Source: Alentia gelatinosa
Lineage: Eukaryota > Annelida > Polychaeta > Phyllodocida > Polynoidae
Direction: 5' to 3'
Assembly (NCBI GenBank): GCA_950022655.1
Contig: OX465589.1
Coordinates: 25,783,626-25,847,625 of the forward strand
Length of the DNA: 64,000 bases
The notes beneath the pieces are model-generated. The model saw only the letters and a program-made list of their open reading frames with translations, searched no databases and had not been told where the DNA came from. Position 1 is the first letter of the stretch. Each line of letters begins with the position of its first letter. This document shows positions 51,866 to 62,555 of this stretch, one piece after another. Both the position numbers and the translations under genes were made by a program.

Positions 51866-54755
51866 AAATCACCATTGATTCAACTGCCTGCCTCTGGGTC
51901 ATATCAATATTGATTTTTAAGATATTGAATACATGAAGTCAGATATAAACAGGTGTTGATGCTGATATTTAGATGTCAGTGCCATGATTTCCTGCCACAT
52001 GGCTACACCACTCTACTGTATATCTCTCTTCTTTACATGTTGATCAGAGCTGATTTCCCCGTACATTCATGCGGCTGACAGTAACAAGAAAAGTGATAAA
52101 ACGCCCCATACACGCACAGCTTAAATTTCCAAAGGATGACGGCCCTGCTGTGACACCTGCTGAAATATAAATCTCCCTGAATTAATCGACCGGGAGAAAG
52201 CCTGCGTAAGGTCAAGTGGCTGCGATCAGACTTTAAAGAAACGCGATGGCTTTAAGCCCTACGCGGAATGCAGCCTCTCTGTACAGATGTAGGTGAAGCG
52301 TAGACGAGTAGTCCCTGCTCTTATTACTCGCCCCAATTTTGTCATCACCGCATATCTCCTCCTCCGCGCCCTTTAATTCTACGACGGCACATGAATCAAG
52401 CGCCTTGGATGCGTTTAGCGATAGTTTTCTACTCTGTGTACAGGGATTATTTATCTACTGCATGAAGAGACAGAAGCGGAGCCTCTAGGAGGACATAACC
52501 CCACTAAATAAGCCTACCCAACTGAGGCTACAACTCAAGGTAAAGATTTATAGGGAGAAAGTATCACGTGAAGTACACTAGGTAATCATCTCCAACTGTG
52601 AATGCGATTCAAGGTAAGCTTAGCGATGGTACTGGTAATGTGATTTTGTTTTATTGGAGACGGATTTCAGGTTATGCACTAGTTGCATGGTTACACTGTA
52701 GGCATTGGTCATTCGTTTACCTACGAGTGGAAGTCTCTGTGGTTGGGAAATAAATAAAAGTACATGTAGTTGATAAAATAACTAATTCCAATTATTCCAC
52801 ACAAAAAAAGTATATTGCATTATTAGCCTCTGCCAACATTACCAGCAAAGCACAGTAGTGACTGCCAGGGTCAATCTACAAGGTAGAGAAAGAATAGAGA
52901 AGCAGAGACATAGCTCATGGTGGCGGGACATCTGAGGGTTTCTCGCTGCTTTATCAGCAATTAGTACCCCCACTACTCCCGCCACTACAGAGAAAACTGT
53001 GCCAGGGCCGCCTGGTTATATAATCACCCCCTATAGATTGGCACCCCCTTTGGACACCATGCTGTCACCATGAAGGAGACTCCCAACAGTCATATTTTCA
53101 GAAACCCCTATAGAACCTGACGACCCAGTTTTTAGAAAAACCTGATCTCATTTTGAGTGCATGGAACAGGCAGAAAAAATAGAACACACATTTTAGGCAT
53201 GCTTCTCAAAGGAGACATATATAAGCTTTAGGTTGGATTTTGGATTTTTTCAAATTGGAGAAATATTTGGAAGTGACCTTCATTTATGACAGGGACCTCC
53301 TGAATATCTTGGACTTTCTCTATGCATTTTCCTTGAAATACCAGCTGTTCCGAAAATAACACTACCTCAACATTTATATTCATGAATAAATAGATCTCTA
53401 ATCATCCTTCCCTTGTCATACCCTACCCACCACCGCCCACCCCAACCATAATCACATGTCGTCACTAGGAGCATGACCGACCGAAAGAAAAGCTGGTGAC
53501 ATCGGCCCCCAACAGGCCCTTCAGGGCTCCAGCTCTCTTCCGCTATACTTTACTCTTTGGTCAATCCGATTGTCGCGTAGAATATGGACAAATATCAAGA
53601 GAGATGTCAACCGGGTGAGATCCAATCCCCCCACCCACCACCAAGCCACACACACACACATTCCCTGATTTAGGGTAGTATTTGTAAAATGATCCGAGTG
53701 GGCAATCAAGGTAGACCCTTGTGTTAGGAGATGCCATCACGAACATACTGCTAACAAAAGGATGAAAGACCTCTTAATGTGCTTGGACAACAGACACTCC
53801 TAACAGTACTACACCACCAGGTCGCCTTATACCAAATGCTCCTGTCTGGCGTGTTATCAGATAGCTTTATGGCTGACTGCCCACTGACGACTTTCCTGAA
53901 ACGTTTTAGTTGTCACCGTTCATCTGGGACATACAGAGCACGACAAAGATAAGGGGAAATAGAATTGCCAATATTGGGTCCAGATAGCGGAGAGGTGCAT
54001 CATGTGTTCATTTGTCAACCTGACAATGATAGTCTTCACGCAGTTAATACGCAGCCACTGTTCTCCACAGACCATGTTTGCTACCTATATATACCTATGT
54101 TTGTGCCATTGAATCAGAAGTAGTTTCTTCCATTTGGTTGAGACAATTTTGTTTGACATTCACGATATCAAACCATACAGCTAGATTGTCAGTCCAATTT
54201 TGCAAATATCCAAGCCTATCTTAAATTTGCTACTTACAAACAAATTTATCATGATCTGTGTTTCGTTATTGGCACTGTCGTTCATACAAGATTATGTAAA
54301 AGTCTACTCATCTATTGACTTTCGGTGATATGAGTATATTCCTCTTTTGGATAATTTGATAATCCTGCTTTGATAAATTTGGATATACATGTATAGCATA
54401 TGGACAGACTTATATATATAAAATAGAACCCCTCTAAACGGACCGTTCTGGTTCACGTGGTTCCTGTTGTGGGATCGTCTCTTTAACATATGCAGTTCGC
54501 TATCGGGGTTCTAATGTGCATGCTTACATGTGCTGCATGAAGTATAGACAGAGTCCCTGATACCAACTTCCGATGAGGTACAATAAAACCCCGGGGGAGT
54601 AAAGTACAAGTGGATAAGAACCCAGGACACCTGAGCTCCACAATACAACACATATTGTCATACTGATCTCTGCTAATCCTGGTGTCCGATAAAGAATCCT
54701 TGACGACATAAATGTTAGGCAATTCGTATTTCAGTTTTTGGGGCTCCTTGGGAGG
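51866..54755. other. Non-coding stretch, possible untranslated exons
   Basis: No coding exon. Two consensus donors follow each other near 52539 (CAACTCAAG, then GTAAAG) and 52614 (GATTCAAG, then GTAAGC), downstream of a moderately CpG-rich tract at 52230-52500. This could be another untranslated first exon of the Ig gene 2.7 kb downstream, but no other evidence supports it. Confidence 0.35.
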
Positions 54756-55045
54756 CATATTATGAAGAGACGTCACGAGTTTGAGTCTGAGTTTATTTAT
54801 GCCACGCATTTTGTTGGCTCCATAATTTCACGAGTCGAAGACGGGTGACATTCCGGAGCCAACAAAATGAGTGGCATATATAAGCTCAAACTCAAACGAG
54901 GGGCGTCTAGATTTTATCCTACCCTGTTTCCATATTTTTTCAGTATCAGAAAGTAGTGGCATAAACAACACTTTATGTCACAACCGTGACATAAACAAAT
55001 CCCATGTTAAGGCTATGGCGTTTTTTTTATTAGGGGTAGGATAAA
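54756..55045 (+). mobile_element. Hairpin-cap element, subfamily 2, copy b
   Basis: 290 bp, close copy of 40803-41086 with the same arms, the apex CACGAGTCGAAGACGGGTGA and the same tail boxes. The small tail palindrome is intact here: TTTATGTCAC-AACC-GTGACATAAA (54972-54995). It ends AGGGGTAGGATAAA about 300 bp before the first recognised Ig-gene exon. Confidence 0.87.
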
Positions 55046-55351
55046 AACCCATACGTGGATACCTAGCCGAAGGACTAATCCCATTGTCAGCCAATCCTCA
55101 ACTGTTCACGAGCGTGGGAGGAAAACTTTTCTTCATACGTTTAAGACATATTTGTCAATGAGGAATGATATTCTTTGCAAATTGAATATATGACGTATTT
55201 ACTAACGAGGAAAAGAGTATGCTAAGAATAGATAGAGAAAAAGGCTAGCTGATATAATTGTTGTTGTTCATATGATAATCTGTAGTAATATAGCTACTTG
55301 ACTAGGATGATGACATGAGGTATTAACCTAGTTTTCTATTTGTTATTTCAG

Positions 55352-55399
55352 AATCCTTTGGTGAATCTGACGAAGATGCTGCCATGTCTCGAGTAAAGG
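55352..55399 (+). CDS. Multi-Ig protein, leader exon
   Basis: A 48-bp exon between a TTATTTCAG acceptor and an AAGG/GTAAGT donor. Only one frame is open. It reads SFGESDEDAAMSRVK, begins with two bases that complete a codon from upstream, and ends with one base (G) carried into the next exon. The acidic ESDED stretch is followed by an ATG in a good context (GCTGCCATGT), so translation may begin at this Met, or the exon may continue an upstream coding part outside recognisable sequence. The phase-1 donor fits only if the 16-bp exon at 57688 is used next. Family identification depends on the downstream Ig domains. Confidence 0.7.
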
Positions 55400-57687
55400 G
55401 TAAGTTATCCTGTTAATAAGCTCACTGAGGAGAGCCGTCATATACACAGACTGGTTATTGTGCCTGTACTGTAAGGTCGAGGGATTGACCTGCTTGTGTG
55501 TACACACTCACTCTCCCCCCAGATCTTTCGCCGCGCTAGCACTGGCTTAGTCTCTGCCCCAACCCAAAGCCTGTTCCCTGGGTATCCACTAAGGACAGGG
55601 GAGACCAGCAAAGATCTCAGATTCAAAACAAGGCACCTGTCAAAAGTTATTATACAAGTCAAACAACTGACATATCATTAGTTAGGAAATATTTGAATTG
55701 TTAAATGGGGTTAACAGAAAGTCCAGCTGTTTGTTTTTCATCTCTAAACTACTTTATGATGTGAATCTACTGTTGATTAGACTGCCCCTTCAAGTGAGCA
55801 CATGTGTTATGTTGATAAACAAAACCCTGTAACACATGAGGTGCCTTCCAATGAAGAATGAAGAAAGTAATCCCTAAGACTATGCCTGATTTGATATAAC
55901 AAATAACAGAAATGAGTGTAAATCATTTACCATATAAAGAGATGCATATCTGTTTACATGTAAACCACAAAATATTCCCCAAAGCACTAAGAATTTAGGA
56001 TATTTCAAAAACTGGCGTAGGGGCCAGATTTGAGCCCAAAAAGGCAGGTTGGGGCAGAGATATAAGCGGCCACAGGAAGTAGAGCGCAAGATCTCTGCTG
56101 GGAGAGTGGTACACACTGAACACACCTTTGCATGCTGGTGGAGCCGTGACTTGGGGCAGAGATATACCCCTGGCAGGTAGCCTCACTTCCTGTCGTGTTA
56201 GCTGACCTTTGACCTTTCCGGTCTGATTCACATATCCCCGAATACCCGTTTGTGAAGTGTGTAGAGCATGTAAAACATGGCTGTGTCATGTAGAGTTACT
56301 AACATGTAAGTGTTGGTGGAGAATGAACAACGAAGATACATGGTTTGGAGAGGGATATATATTTGCATTTCGCCTCAAAGACAAATATATAGCGTGTCAA
56401 GTAAAGAGTCTGTAGATATACAAGAAAAAGTAAACGATAATTGCCATCCCATATATCTATCTTAAATATTACACTATATGGTATGTTGTAAAATATTTGT
56501 TCCAAGGTGGTTCATGATGATTCGGTATCAGGAGCACTTTCATTGCCATACGGTGGTTTTCCCCTATGTACATGTCTGAGTAATGGGGTAGTTTACGAAG
56601 ATTGTGATGCACAACTATAAGTCTATGGGTTTCCTTCAATCAGATTAGTCAGATCAGTTGTATTGAACTACTTGCAGCTCTAACCATTTGCACAATAGAA
56701 TCTAAACACAAGATCTAATCAGGCTTTAGACAATTTGCAACTATATGTATATCATCATTTACCTACATTGGCTAAGTTATCCTTGACCTCCGATGCCCCC
56801 CCCCCCCCCCCTTCAAAGAGTTCATTTCTGAAATGATACCTAAGCGATTATATAGATTTCAATTTACCTCCACAGTGTCATGGATTGGTGTTTTCGAATA
56901 AAGCAAAACATTTAGAAATATTTTAAATAACCTAGGACTTTTTCAAAGATATACAATAGAAGTGTGAGGGGATTTAAATCCAGGTGACACAACAGCAAAC
57001 GATACACAGGGGAAGACTAATATGATGTACATTGTGGAAATAGTTATCATAAAAGAATCTTGACTTCAACCTGATATCCAAGTAGCAGAGTCGAGGACCC
57101 AAATGTGCACCTGCTTCAGAACATTCATATACCCCTAAATTAAATAACCATGGATAAGTGTTTTAGATCTGTGGTTCATACCCAATATCACCCAAACCTC
57201 ACTTGAAATAAAGGTTTATCAATTTAAGTAGTTTGAATTCAGGCACTCGCCACTTGAAAGCCGACCATCTTTGGATGATCCAAATTTTGGGAAAAGTAAA
57301 CATTAGCAGCTGCTTGTTTGATATTCTACTCTGTGTCGTACCTCAATGCATCATTATGGAATGCCTTAGTGTTTACTACATTCACTTTAGTTAAATTGTA
57401 TCAATAAGCAATGTTGCAATTAAACATATCAGGTATGCGTGTTCTAAACCCATTGACACATCCTGTTACCTCACCAACCGTTCCGAATCCTACAAATATT
57501 GATGTTCACTTGCATTAAAATGTTGACTTTATTGGCGACAGGAGAATGTTGAAGTGTTTTTACTAATTAAAAGCCAACATGAAACGATAGTGGTTAACTT
57601 TGTTACTGGAACGTGTAACGTTTGATCTCCGCATGAGTTGATGTTCTCATACTAATCCTGTGTTCACTGTGTCTTCACCTTTTACAG
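55400..57687 (+). other. Intron of the multi-Ig gene
   Basis: Starts GTAAGT and ends CTTTTACAG. It contains a C16 tract (56796-56811) and otherwise no exon or named repeat that I can support. Confidence 0.6.
56796..56811. repeat. C16 homopolymer
   Basis: Sixteen consecutive C, similar to the tracts at 18.9 and 20.2 kb but without their flanking repeat words. Confidence 0.9.
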
Positions 57688-57703
57688 ACGAAAGAACGGG
57701 CAG
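57688..57703 (+). CDS. Multi-Ig protein, 16-bp microexon
   Basis: A 16-nt exon between CTTTTACAG and GTAGGT. With the G left by the previous exon and the G supplied by the next, it reads DERTGR without a stop. It shifts the phase from 1 to 2. The flanking exons at 55352 and 58864 cannot be joined in frame without it, which is the main evidence that it is real. It adds a basic residue cluster (DERTGRSRYVR) between the acidic leader and Ig domain 1. Splicing has not been shown. Confidence 0.68.
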
Positions 57704-57897
57704 GTAGGTCGTCAGATTATTCATCGAAAATTCAATCTAACTGATATATAAGACTTCCTCCTCTTGATATATACAGCTATCTTCTTCTTTGATGTTTGAT
57801 CCAACCGCATACAGCTAAAGGAAACATTAAACTGTCAAATTAGGCGTAATTGTCATTTTATCATAATTGATAGCCAAGCTGTATGTAGTTGCTAGCA

Positions 57898-58863
57898 GCT
57901 ATGTTGAATAAAGTGGACATTTACCTGTGCTAATATTTTATCCTCATTATACTTAAGGCTATATATGGCTGGTATGATGGGATATTTAGGAGAAACCAAA
58001 CGAGAGGTAGTCGTGTTGTTGTTTATTGCACGATGGCAATGTCGCGTTTACTGCGCGAGGCGAAGCCAAGCGCAGTGATACTCGACATTGCCAGAGTGTG
58101 ATAAACAACACGACTAACTCGAGTTTGGTTTAGAATTTATCCTACCCCATCTAAATTACTTCAGCAAATCAAGAAATAACATAAAACTCCCCAATAATCA
58201 GTGATAATCATTGGTTGCTTTTCAAATGATGTCATTTGATAACTGTATCCCACTAGAGCGATAAATTTCATTTTCCTGCACCGTAGACCAAATACGGTCC
58301 GCTAATGTTAAGCCTATAGAGTTTTTTATTAGGGGTAGGATAATCACCTATATTATGGGTATTCTATCATTGTTGTACATAATGTATTATGTAGCTGGTA
58401 TGTTGAATACATTAGACATTCACTCATAAATCATTAATATGGGTATTTTATCATTGTTGTATATGGGGATTAGGTGGTCAATATGTTGTATATACGGGAC
58501 ATATACTTCAGTTATAGGTATTTTATCGTTGTTGTACATAAGGCAGTATGTTGCTGGGATATCGAATACATGTGACATTTTCTTCTACTATGGATATTTT
58601 ATCCCCATTAACCATGGGGCTCTAAGTGGCTGGTATGTTGAATACATGGGACATTTACCTCTATTTTGGGTATTTTATCCTCATTGAACATGGAGTTGTA
58701 AGTAGCTGGTATGTTGAATACATGGGATATTTACTTCTACTATGGGTATTCTATCCTAATTGAACATGGAGTTGTAAGTAGCTGGTATGTTGAATACATG
58801 GGATATTTACCTCTACTACGGGTATGTTAACACCATTGTACATGGGGCTGTGTGTGGATGCAG
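57898..58863 (+). repeat. 76-bp tandem array, split by insertion
   Basis: About eight units of 76 bp with the core CTGGTATGTTGAATACATGG, then ATATTTACCTCTACTATGGG, TATTTTATCC and TGAACATGGAGTTGTAAGTAG. Unit starts at 58630, 58706 and 58782 are exactly 76 bp apart and nearly identical; left units are older. The array runs up to the acceptor of the exon at 58864 and the last unit merges into its splice site. Unit 2 is split by the hairpin-cap element at 57989-58345. Confidence 0.9.
57989..58345 (+). mobile_element. Hairpin-cap element, subfamily 3
   Basis: About 357 bp inserted in a tandem-array unit. Arms AAACCAAACGAG...TAGTCGTGTTGTT and CAATGTCG pair with CGACATTG...AACACGACTA...CTCGAGTTTGGTTT. 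The apex CGAGGCGAAGCCAAG carries an exact GCGAAGC (58060-58066). The tail runs from ATTTATCCTACCCC to AGGGGTAGGATAA, with a small palindrome CAAATGA-TG-TCATTTG (58223-58238) and AATGTTAAGCCTATAG. Left array sequence ends GGGATATTTA and right array sequence resumes ACCTATATTATGGG, so the ends are placed within a few bases. Confidence 0.87.
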
Positions 58864-59032
58864 GTCACGGTACGTGCGTGAGGCCAAGCCGTCCTTCATC
58901 ATCAAACCTCGTCGTCAGTTTGTCGATGAGGGACTCGTAGCAAAGTTCAAAGCCTCCTTTGATGGCGAACCCGCACCGACCTTAACCTGGGACAAAGATG
59001 GCGACACCATCCAAGATGGCGGACGCTACAAG
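58864..59032 (+). CDS. Multi-Ig protein, Ig domain 1, first half
   Basis: A 169-bp exon, acceptor GGATGCAG and donor AAG/GTGAGG; phase 2 in, phase 0 out. It reads RSRYVREAKPSFIIKP and continues through strands A' to D of an I-set immunoglobulin domain: KPSFIIKP (A), DEGLVAKFKASFDGEP (B-C), LTWDKDG (core Trp) and GGRYK. The core Trp is present, but the B-strand position that normally holds Cys is Ala (KFKASF). I-set domains of this kind are characteristic of intracellular muscle proteins (titin, twitchin, UNC-89) and of palladin and MYLK. The domain is completed by the exon at 60533. Confidence 0.92.
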
Positions 59033-60532
59033 GTGAGGAGAATGCAGCAGAATATTTCTTACATATTTGTTTTTCATGAAAACAGTGTTACCACTCAGAT
59101 TTTTTCTGTGAATGCAATGATATGAGACTTAAAATTTGACGAATATAGTAGTATACAAGACTAAAGAAAGTGGATCCGCACTAGCCTTGAGATATGTTTG
59201 AAATCCACCAGAAAGGTCCTCACAACTAGATGAGACAGTGGAAATATAATGGATGAGGTCCCATTTTAGATAATTTTGTTTGTGCTTGTGTCGAGCATCT
59301 GTGTGGTGGTTAATGATGCTTAGTTCTGTTTTTATTCAACAAATAAGAAATACATTTGTACCCGTAAAGTGTACTTCAAACTCAAGTGAATGCTAGCATA
59401 CCAATATAGTATATTCATCATTGGGCATCTCAAATGCGAGGCAATGCCATCAACACCTCTATTTATCGGGTGTTTTGGTTCTCCGTTAGATCTTTCTTAG
59501 TAAATGATGGGTGCAAAAAATGCTGGACTAACCCTATTTTTTTGTATATATGTATAGCACCGGACTATAGATAGGGTTAGAATCTAGCACATGCAGAGGA
59601 TCAAGCATTTTTCCTGTGTTGTCATTTTAATGAGATATCATGAGTGTAACACAAGAACATGCAAACATGATTCTTTTAACGAATCACTCTGAAATAATCG
59701 CCTTCACGACAGAATTAACAGGTAGAAGTGTCTGGTTGATTTAGTTCAACCATACATTGTCTCAGTGAAGCGTGCCAAACCTGACTGAGGTGGTTACACG
59801 GAGCGATTCAGCCGTACAGAGGGTGGTGTGTAGTTAACGCTTAACGGTATACGCTAAGCAGGAGAAGTCAACCGTAGTCAAAGATATAGTAGAACATTCA
59901 TATGCTTTCACCTCCAGGGTACAAATGTTATGATAGCATACACAGCTACGCAATTCTTTAAATGCAATCGCATACTGTTTTACCCACATAGGATGTTATA
60001 CAATGACTTCCTGGAATAATAAGACATTTACATGATGAATGCCTGGGGGTCGTTGAATAGCGCATGCCAACGAAAGGATAGGGTACAAAGAGACCTTGTA
60101 GGAGGGTTATTGTTTAATAATTTTCGAGCTCATTCGGCTTATAAATACTGTTCTACATGACCAAAGGTCGTCCATTAGTGCTGAATAAAGGTGACCCACA
60201 TCGTCTATGAGTCTCGTTAGCGTAAAGTAAATGGTCATCATAGATTATTCAACGGGCCCCTGAGTACATGTGTGATTTGATTTCACAGTAATCATGTTGC
60301 TACTATTTGTTGCTACTACTTGAAATACCACAAAACCCAAACACGAATTTCTTAGTCATAGAGTCCTGTCGTAAATATATGTGTTTTTACTGGTGATGAC
60401 ATGCATGGCACCCATCAGATATACAATGTCCGTATATAGATAGCATGATACTTTCAGAAATAGTTCTATGATTCTCTGGTATTCTACATGATATCTGTCA
60501 CTGATTGCTTGCTCTTTTTTTATTTTCTCCAG
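59033..60532 (+). other. Intron of the multi-Ig gene
   Basis: 1.5-kb intron, GTGAGG to TTTTCTCCAG, splitting Ig domain 1. No repeat family recognised inside. Confidence 0.75.
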
Positions 60533-60662
60533 CTTTACGACAAGAATGACTTTCACTTCTTGGAGATTTCTGATGTATCAACAGAAGACAAGGGAAACTA
60601 CACAGCCACCATAACTAATAGTTTGGGTTCTGCCAAATGCTCAGCAGAACTTGAGATTTTCT
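60533..60662 (+). CDS. Multi-Ig protein, Ig domain 1, second half
   Basis: A 130-bp exon, acceptor TTTCTCCAG and donor TTCT/GTAAGT; phase 0 in, phase 1 out. It supplies strands E to G: FHFLEISDVSTEDKGNYTA (E-F, with the conserved Asp-x-Gly-x-Tyr replaced by DKGNY) and TNSLGSAKCSAELEIF. The F-strand Cys is replaced by Thr (NYTATITN). With Ala at the B strand, domain 1 therefore cannot form the canonical disulfide. This is common in cytoplasmic I-set domains and supports an intracellular location. Confidence 0.92.
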
Positions 60663-61009
60663 GTAAGTTTGCTTCTACTTTTCGCCGTTCATTTTGTCCC
60701 TGTCATATGTTAATCCTGATTTACGTGTATACATTCTAAGTGATGAGAATCAAATCCAGACTGATGGGTTTTCACAGTTTTTTTCCCTTTTTTCCAAGTA
60801 TGTGGTCTCAGTTCCAATTGTTATTGTAATAAATGCTAGTCTATATGTAATAACAATATATAATTTTGCTCATTTGTATTCGGTTATAGATAATCATATT
60901 TACTGCATCAACGGAAATTATGAATGCCAGAAGCCTGTAACTGGTTGATATAAGCTAGAATGATGTTACTCTAGAACTAATGGTAAACATTTCTGACGAT
61001 GACTTTCAG
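60663..61009 (+). other. Intron of the multi-Ig gene
   Basis: 347-bp intron, GTAAGT to GACTTTCAG, with no recognised feature. An open frame extends in from the exon but has no Ig character. Confidence 0.8.
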
Positions 61010-61120
61010 GTAAACCGCAATTTAAAACTCGGAGAAAGACTGCACCTAAAGTTGAGAAGGAGCTGAGCTCACTGAGCGTGGAGGACGGGGAGCGGACGCA
61101 GCTCGTGTGTCACGTTACAG
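61010..61120 (+). CDS. Multi-Ig protein, linker and start of Ig 2
   Basis: A 111-bp exon, acceptor GACTTTCAG and donor ACAG/GTGAGT; phase 1 on both sides. It reads CKPQFKTRRKTAPK, a basic linker, then VEKELSSLSVEDGERTQLVC and HVTG, the A'-B strands of the second I-set domain with its B-strand Cys. The basic RRKTAPK patch could be a protein-interaction or phosphorylation segment; that is speculation. The domain continues in the exon at 61922. Confidence 0.9.
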
Positions 61121-61428
61121 GTGAGTCGTGTGTATTATCATTAGTGAGTTGTGTGTGTGGTCATTAATGAACTGTGTGTATTATGTGGTCATTAGTGAGT
61201 TGTGTGTATTGTTATCAATGAACTGTGAGTATGGTCATTAGTGAGCTGTGAGTATGGTCATTAGAGAGCTGTGTGTATGGTCATTAGAGAGCTGTGTGTA
61301 TGGTCATTAGAGAGATGTGTGTATGGTCATTAGAGAGTTGTGTGTATTATCATTAATGAACTGTGTGTATTGTCAATAGTAAGCTCTGTGTGTGGTCATC
61401 AGTGAGATGTGGGTATGGTCATTAGTGA
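61121..61428 (+). repeat. 23-bp minisatellite at a splice donor
   Basis: About 13 units of a 23-bp repeat, best conserved at 61260-61330 as TTAGAGAGCTGTGTGTATGG plus TCA. The array starts at the exon's own donor (GTGAGTCGTGTGTATTATCA), and many units keep GTGAGT- or GTGAGC-like words. It lies wholly in the intron. Confidence 0.88.
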
Positions 61429-61460
61429 CCGAATTATATACCCTAATTCGATATAACTCG

Positions 61461-61745
61461 TTATCTCACCCCTGGTATTTTTTCCCATAGACTTAACATT
61501 GGAAACTTGTATCCAACGCCCATGAGATATTTAGGAAAATATCCAATGGGGGATTATGTCACAAATGTTAGCCCATTAGTCAATGTTAAGGGTGAGCTAC
61601 ATTCAGAAACCCATTCAAGTTTATGGACAGAGCTCGTTAGCATCTCATTTGAATCACTACGTAATTCACACGGCTTCGCCGTGTGAATTACGTAGTGATT
61701 CAAACTCGATGGGATATGGGCTCAGACCTTAAACTAAGGTTTCCT
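61461..61745 (-). mobile_element. Hairpin-cap element, subfamily 5
   Basis: On the - strand: it starts AGGAAACCTTAGTTTAAGG and the hairpin core has two perfect 27-bp arms (61648-61674 and 61678-61704) around a 3-nt loop, with cap CACGGCGAAGCCGTG (exact GCGAAGC on the complement, 61673-61679). The tail, read on the + strand from its terminus, is TTATCTCACCCCTGG, then CCCATAGACTTAACATTGG, with an inner box AAGGGTGAGC. It has the same layout as the 39.2- and 62.9-kb elements. It lies in the intron that splits Ig domain 2. Confidence 0.87.
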
Positions 61746-61921
61746 CTATAGTATGACCTTCAGCAAACAACATCCTCGGGATAGTATCTCTAATTGGAAA
61801 TAGCACATGGGAACCTTATTAGATTGGAAACCCTTTGATATCACGGAAGGTGTCCATTTATTAGTTGATTCTTTGAAGATGTTGATCTTCCTAAGACCTC
61901 TGGTCTTTTCTATCATAACAG

Positions 61922-62119
61922 GAAATCCTCAGCCTACTGTCACGTGGTACCACAACAGTCGAATCCTGACGTCATCAGATGACGTCAAACAGGAGTACTC
62001 AGGAAAGGAAGCGACCTTGACCTTCACAGAGGTGTATCCGGAAGACTCGGGGACGTACGAGTGCGTAGCGAGCAATTCACAAGGCGATGCCCGCTCAACG
62101 GCCAAACTCACTGTTAAAG
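61922..62119 (+). CDS. Multi-Ig protein, rest of Ig domain 2
   Basis: A 198-bp exon, acceptor TATCATAACAG and donor AAAG/GTATGT; phase 1 on both sides. It reads GNPQPTVTWYHNSRIL (C strand with core Trp), EYSGKEATLTFTEVYPEDSG (D-F) and TYECVASNSQGDARSTAKLT (F-G). Both Cys of this domain are present (VCHV in the previous exon and YECVASN here), as are the Trp and the DSGTY motif, giving a textbook I-set domain. The wording GNPQPTVTW and ATLTFTEVYPEDSGTYEC is closest in style to palladin/MYLK/titin-class domains. Two perfect TGACGTCA octamers (61967-61974 and 61980-61987) fall inside the coding sequence. Confidence 0.94.
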
Positions 62120-62400
62120 GTATGTAGAGTAACTACTATATCTAACATTGAACATGGTCATACCAGATATTAGAGACATAACTTGAAATACAACTGAATT
62201 AACTGTATGAGTGGTACAGTTATTTTGTAAGACGTACGATTATTTAGGTAACGATTAAGTGGGCGATATCCCCACAACGGCCAAATTCACCCTCAGAGAT
62301 ATTTCACAGCAAGCACATTTCACCGACCAAAGCAGAAGATAATACAGCTTATCACTGAAAGCATTGAAGCCTATGACTTTTAAAAGAAAACGCCATTGAC

Positions 62401-62462
62401 ACTGGCACCCAGAATCGAACTATATCAACAATTGGGTTCTTTCGCTGCTACCTGTGGCAGAT
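62401..62462 (-). mobile_element. tRNA-like SINE fragment
   Basis: On the - strand, GGTAGCAGCGAAAGAACC resembles the head of the SINE at 51665 (GGTAGCACAATAGGACTC). A perfect B box GTTCGATTC follows (62412-62420 on the complement). The A box is damaged. Short intronic relic. Confidence 0.4.
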
Positions 62463-62555
62463 AGGTTTTGGTTAATTGAGGAGTACATGGTTCTGAACGT
62501 ATGAATGCCCGCTCTAATACGAAAGGTATGTAAACTGGCTATAGTAGATAGTTGC

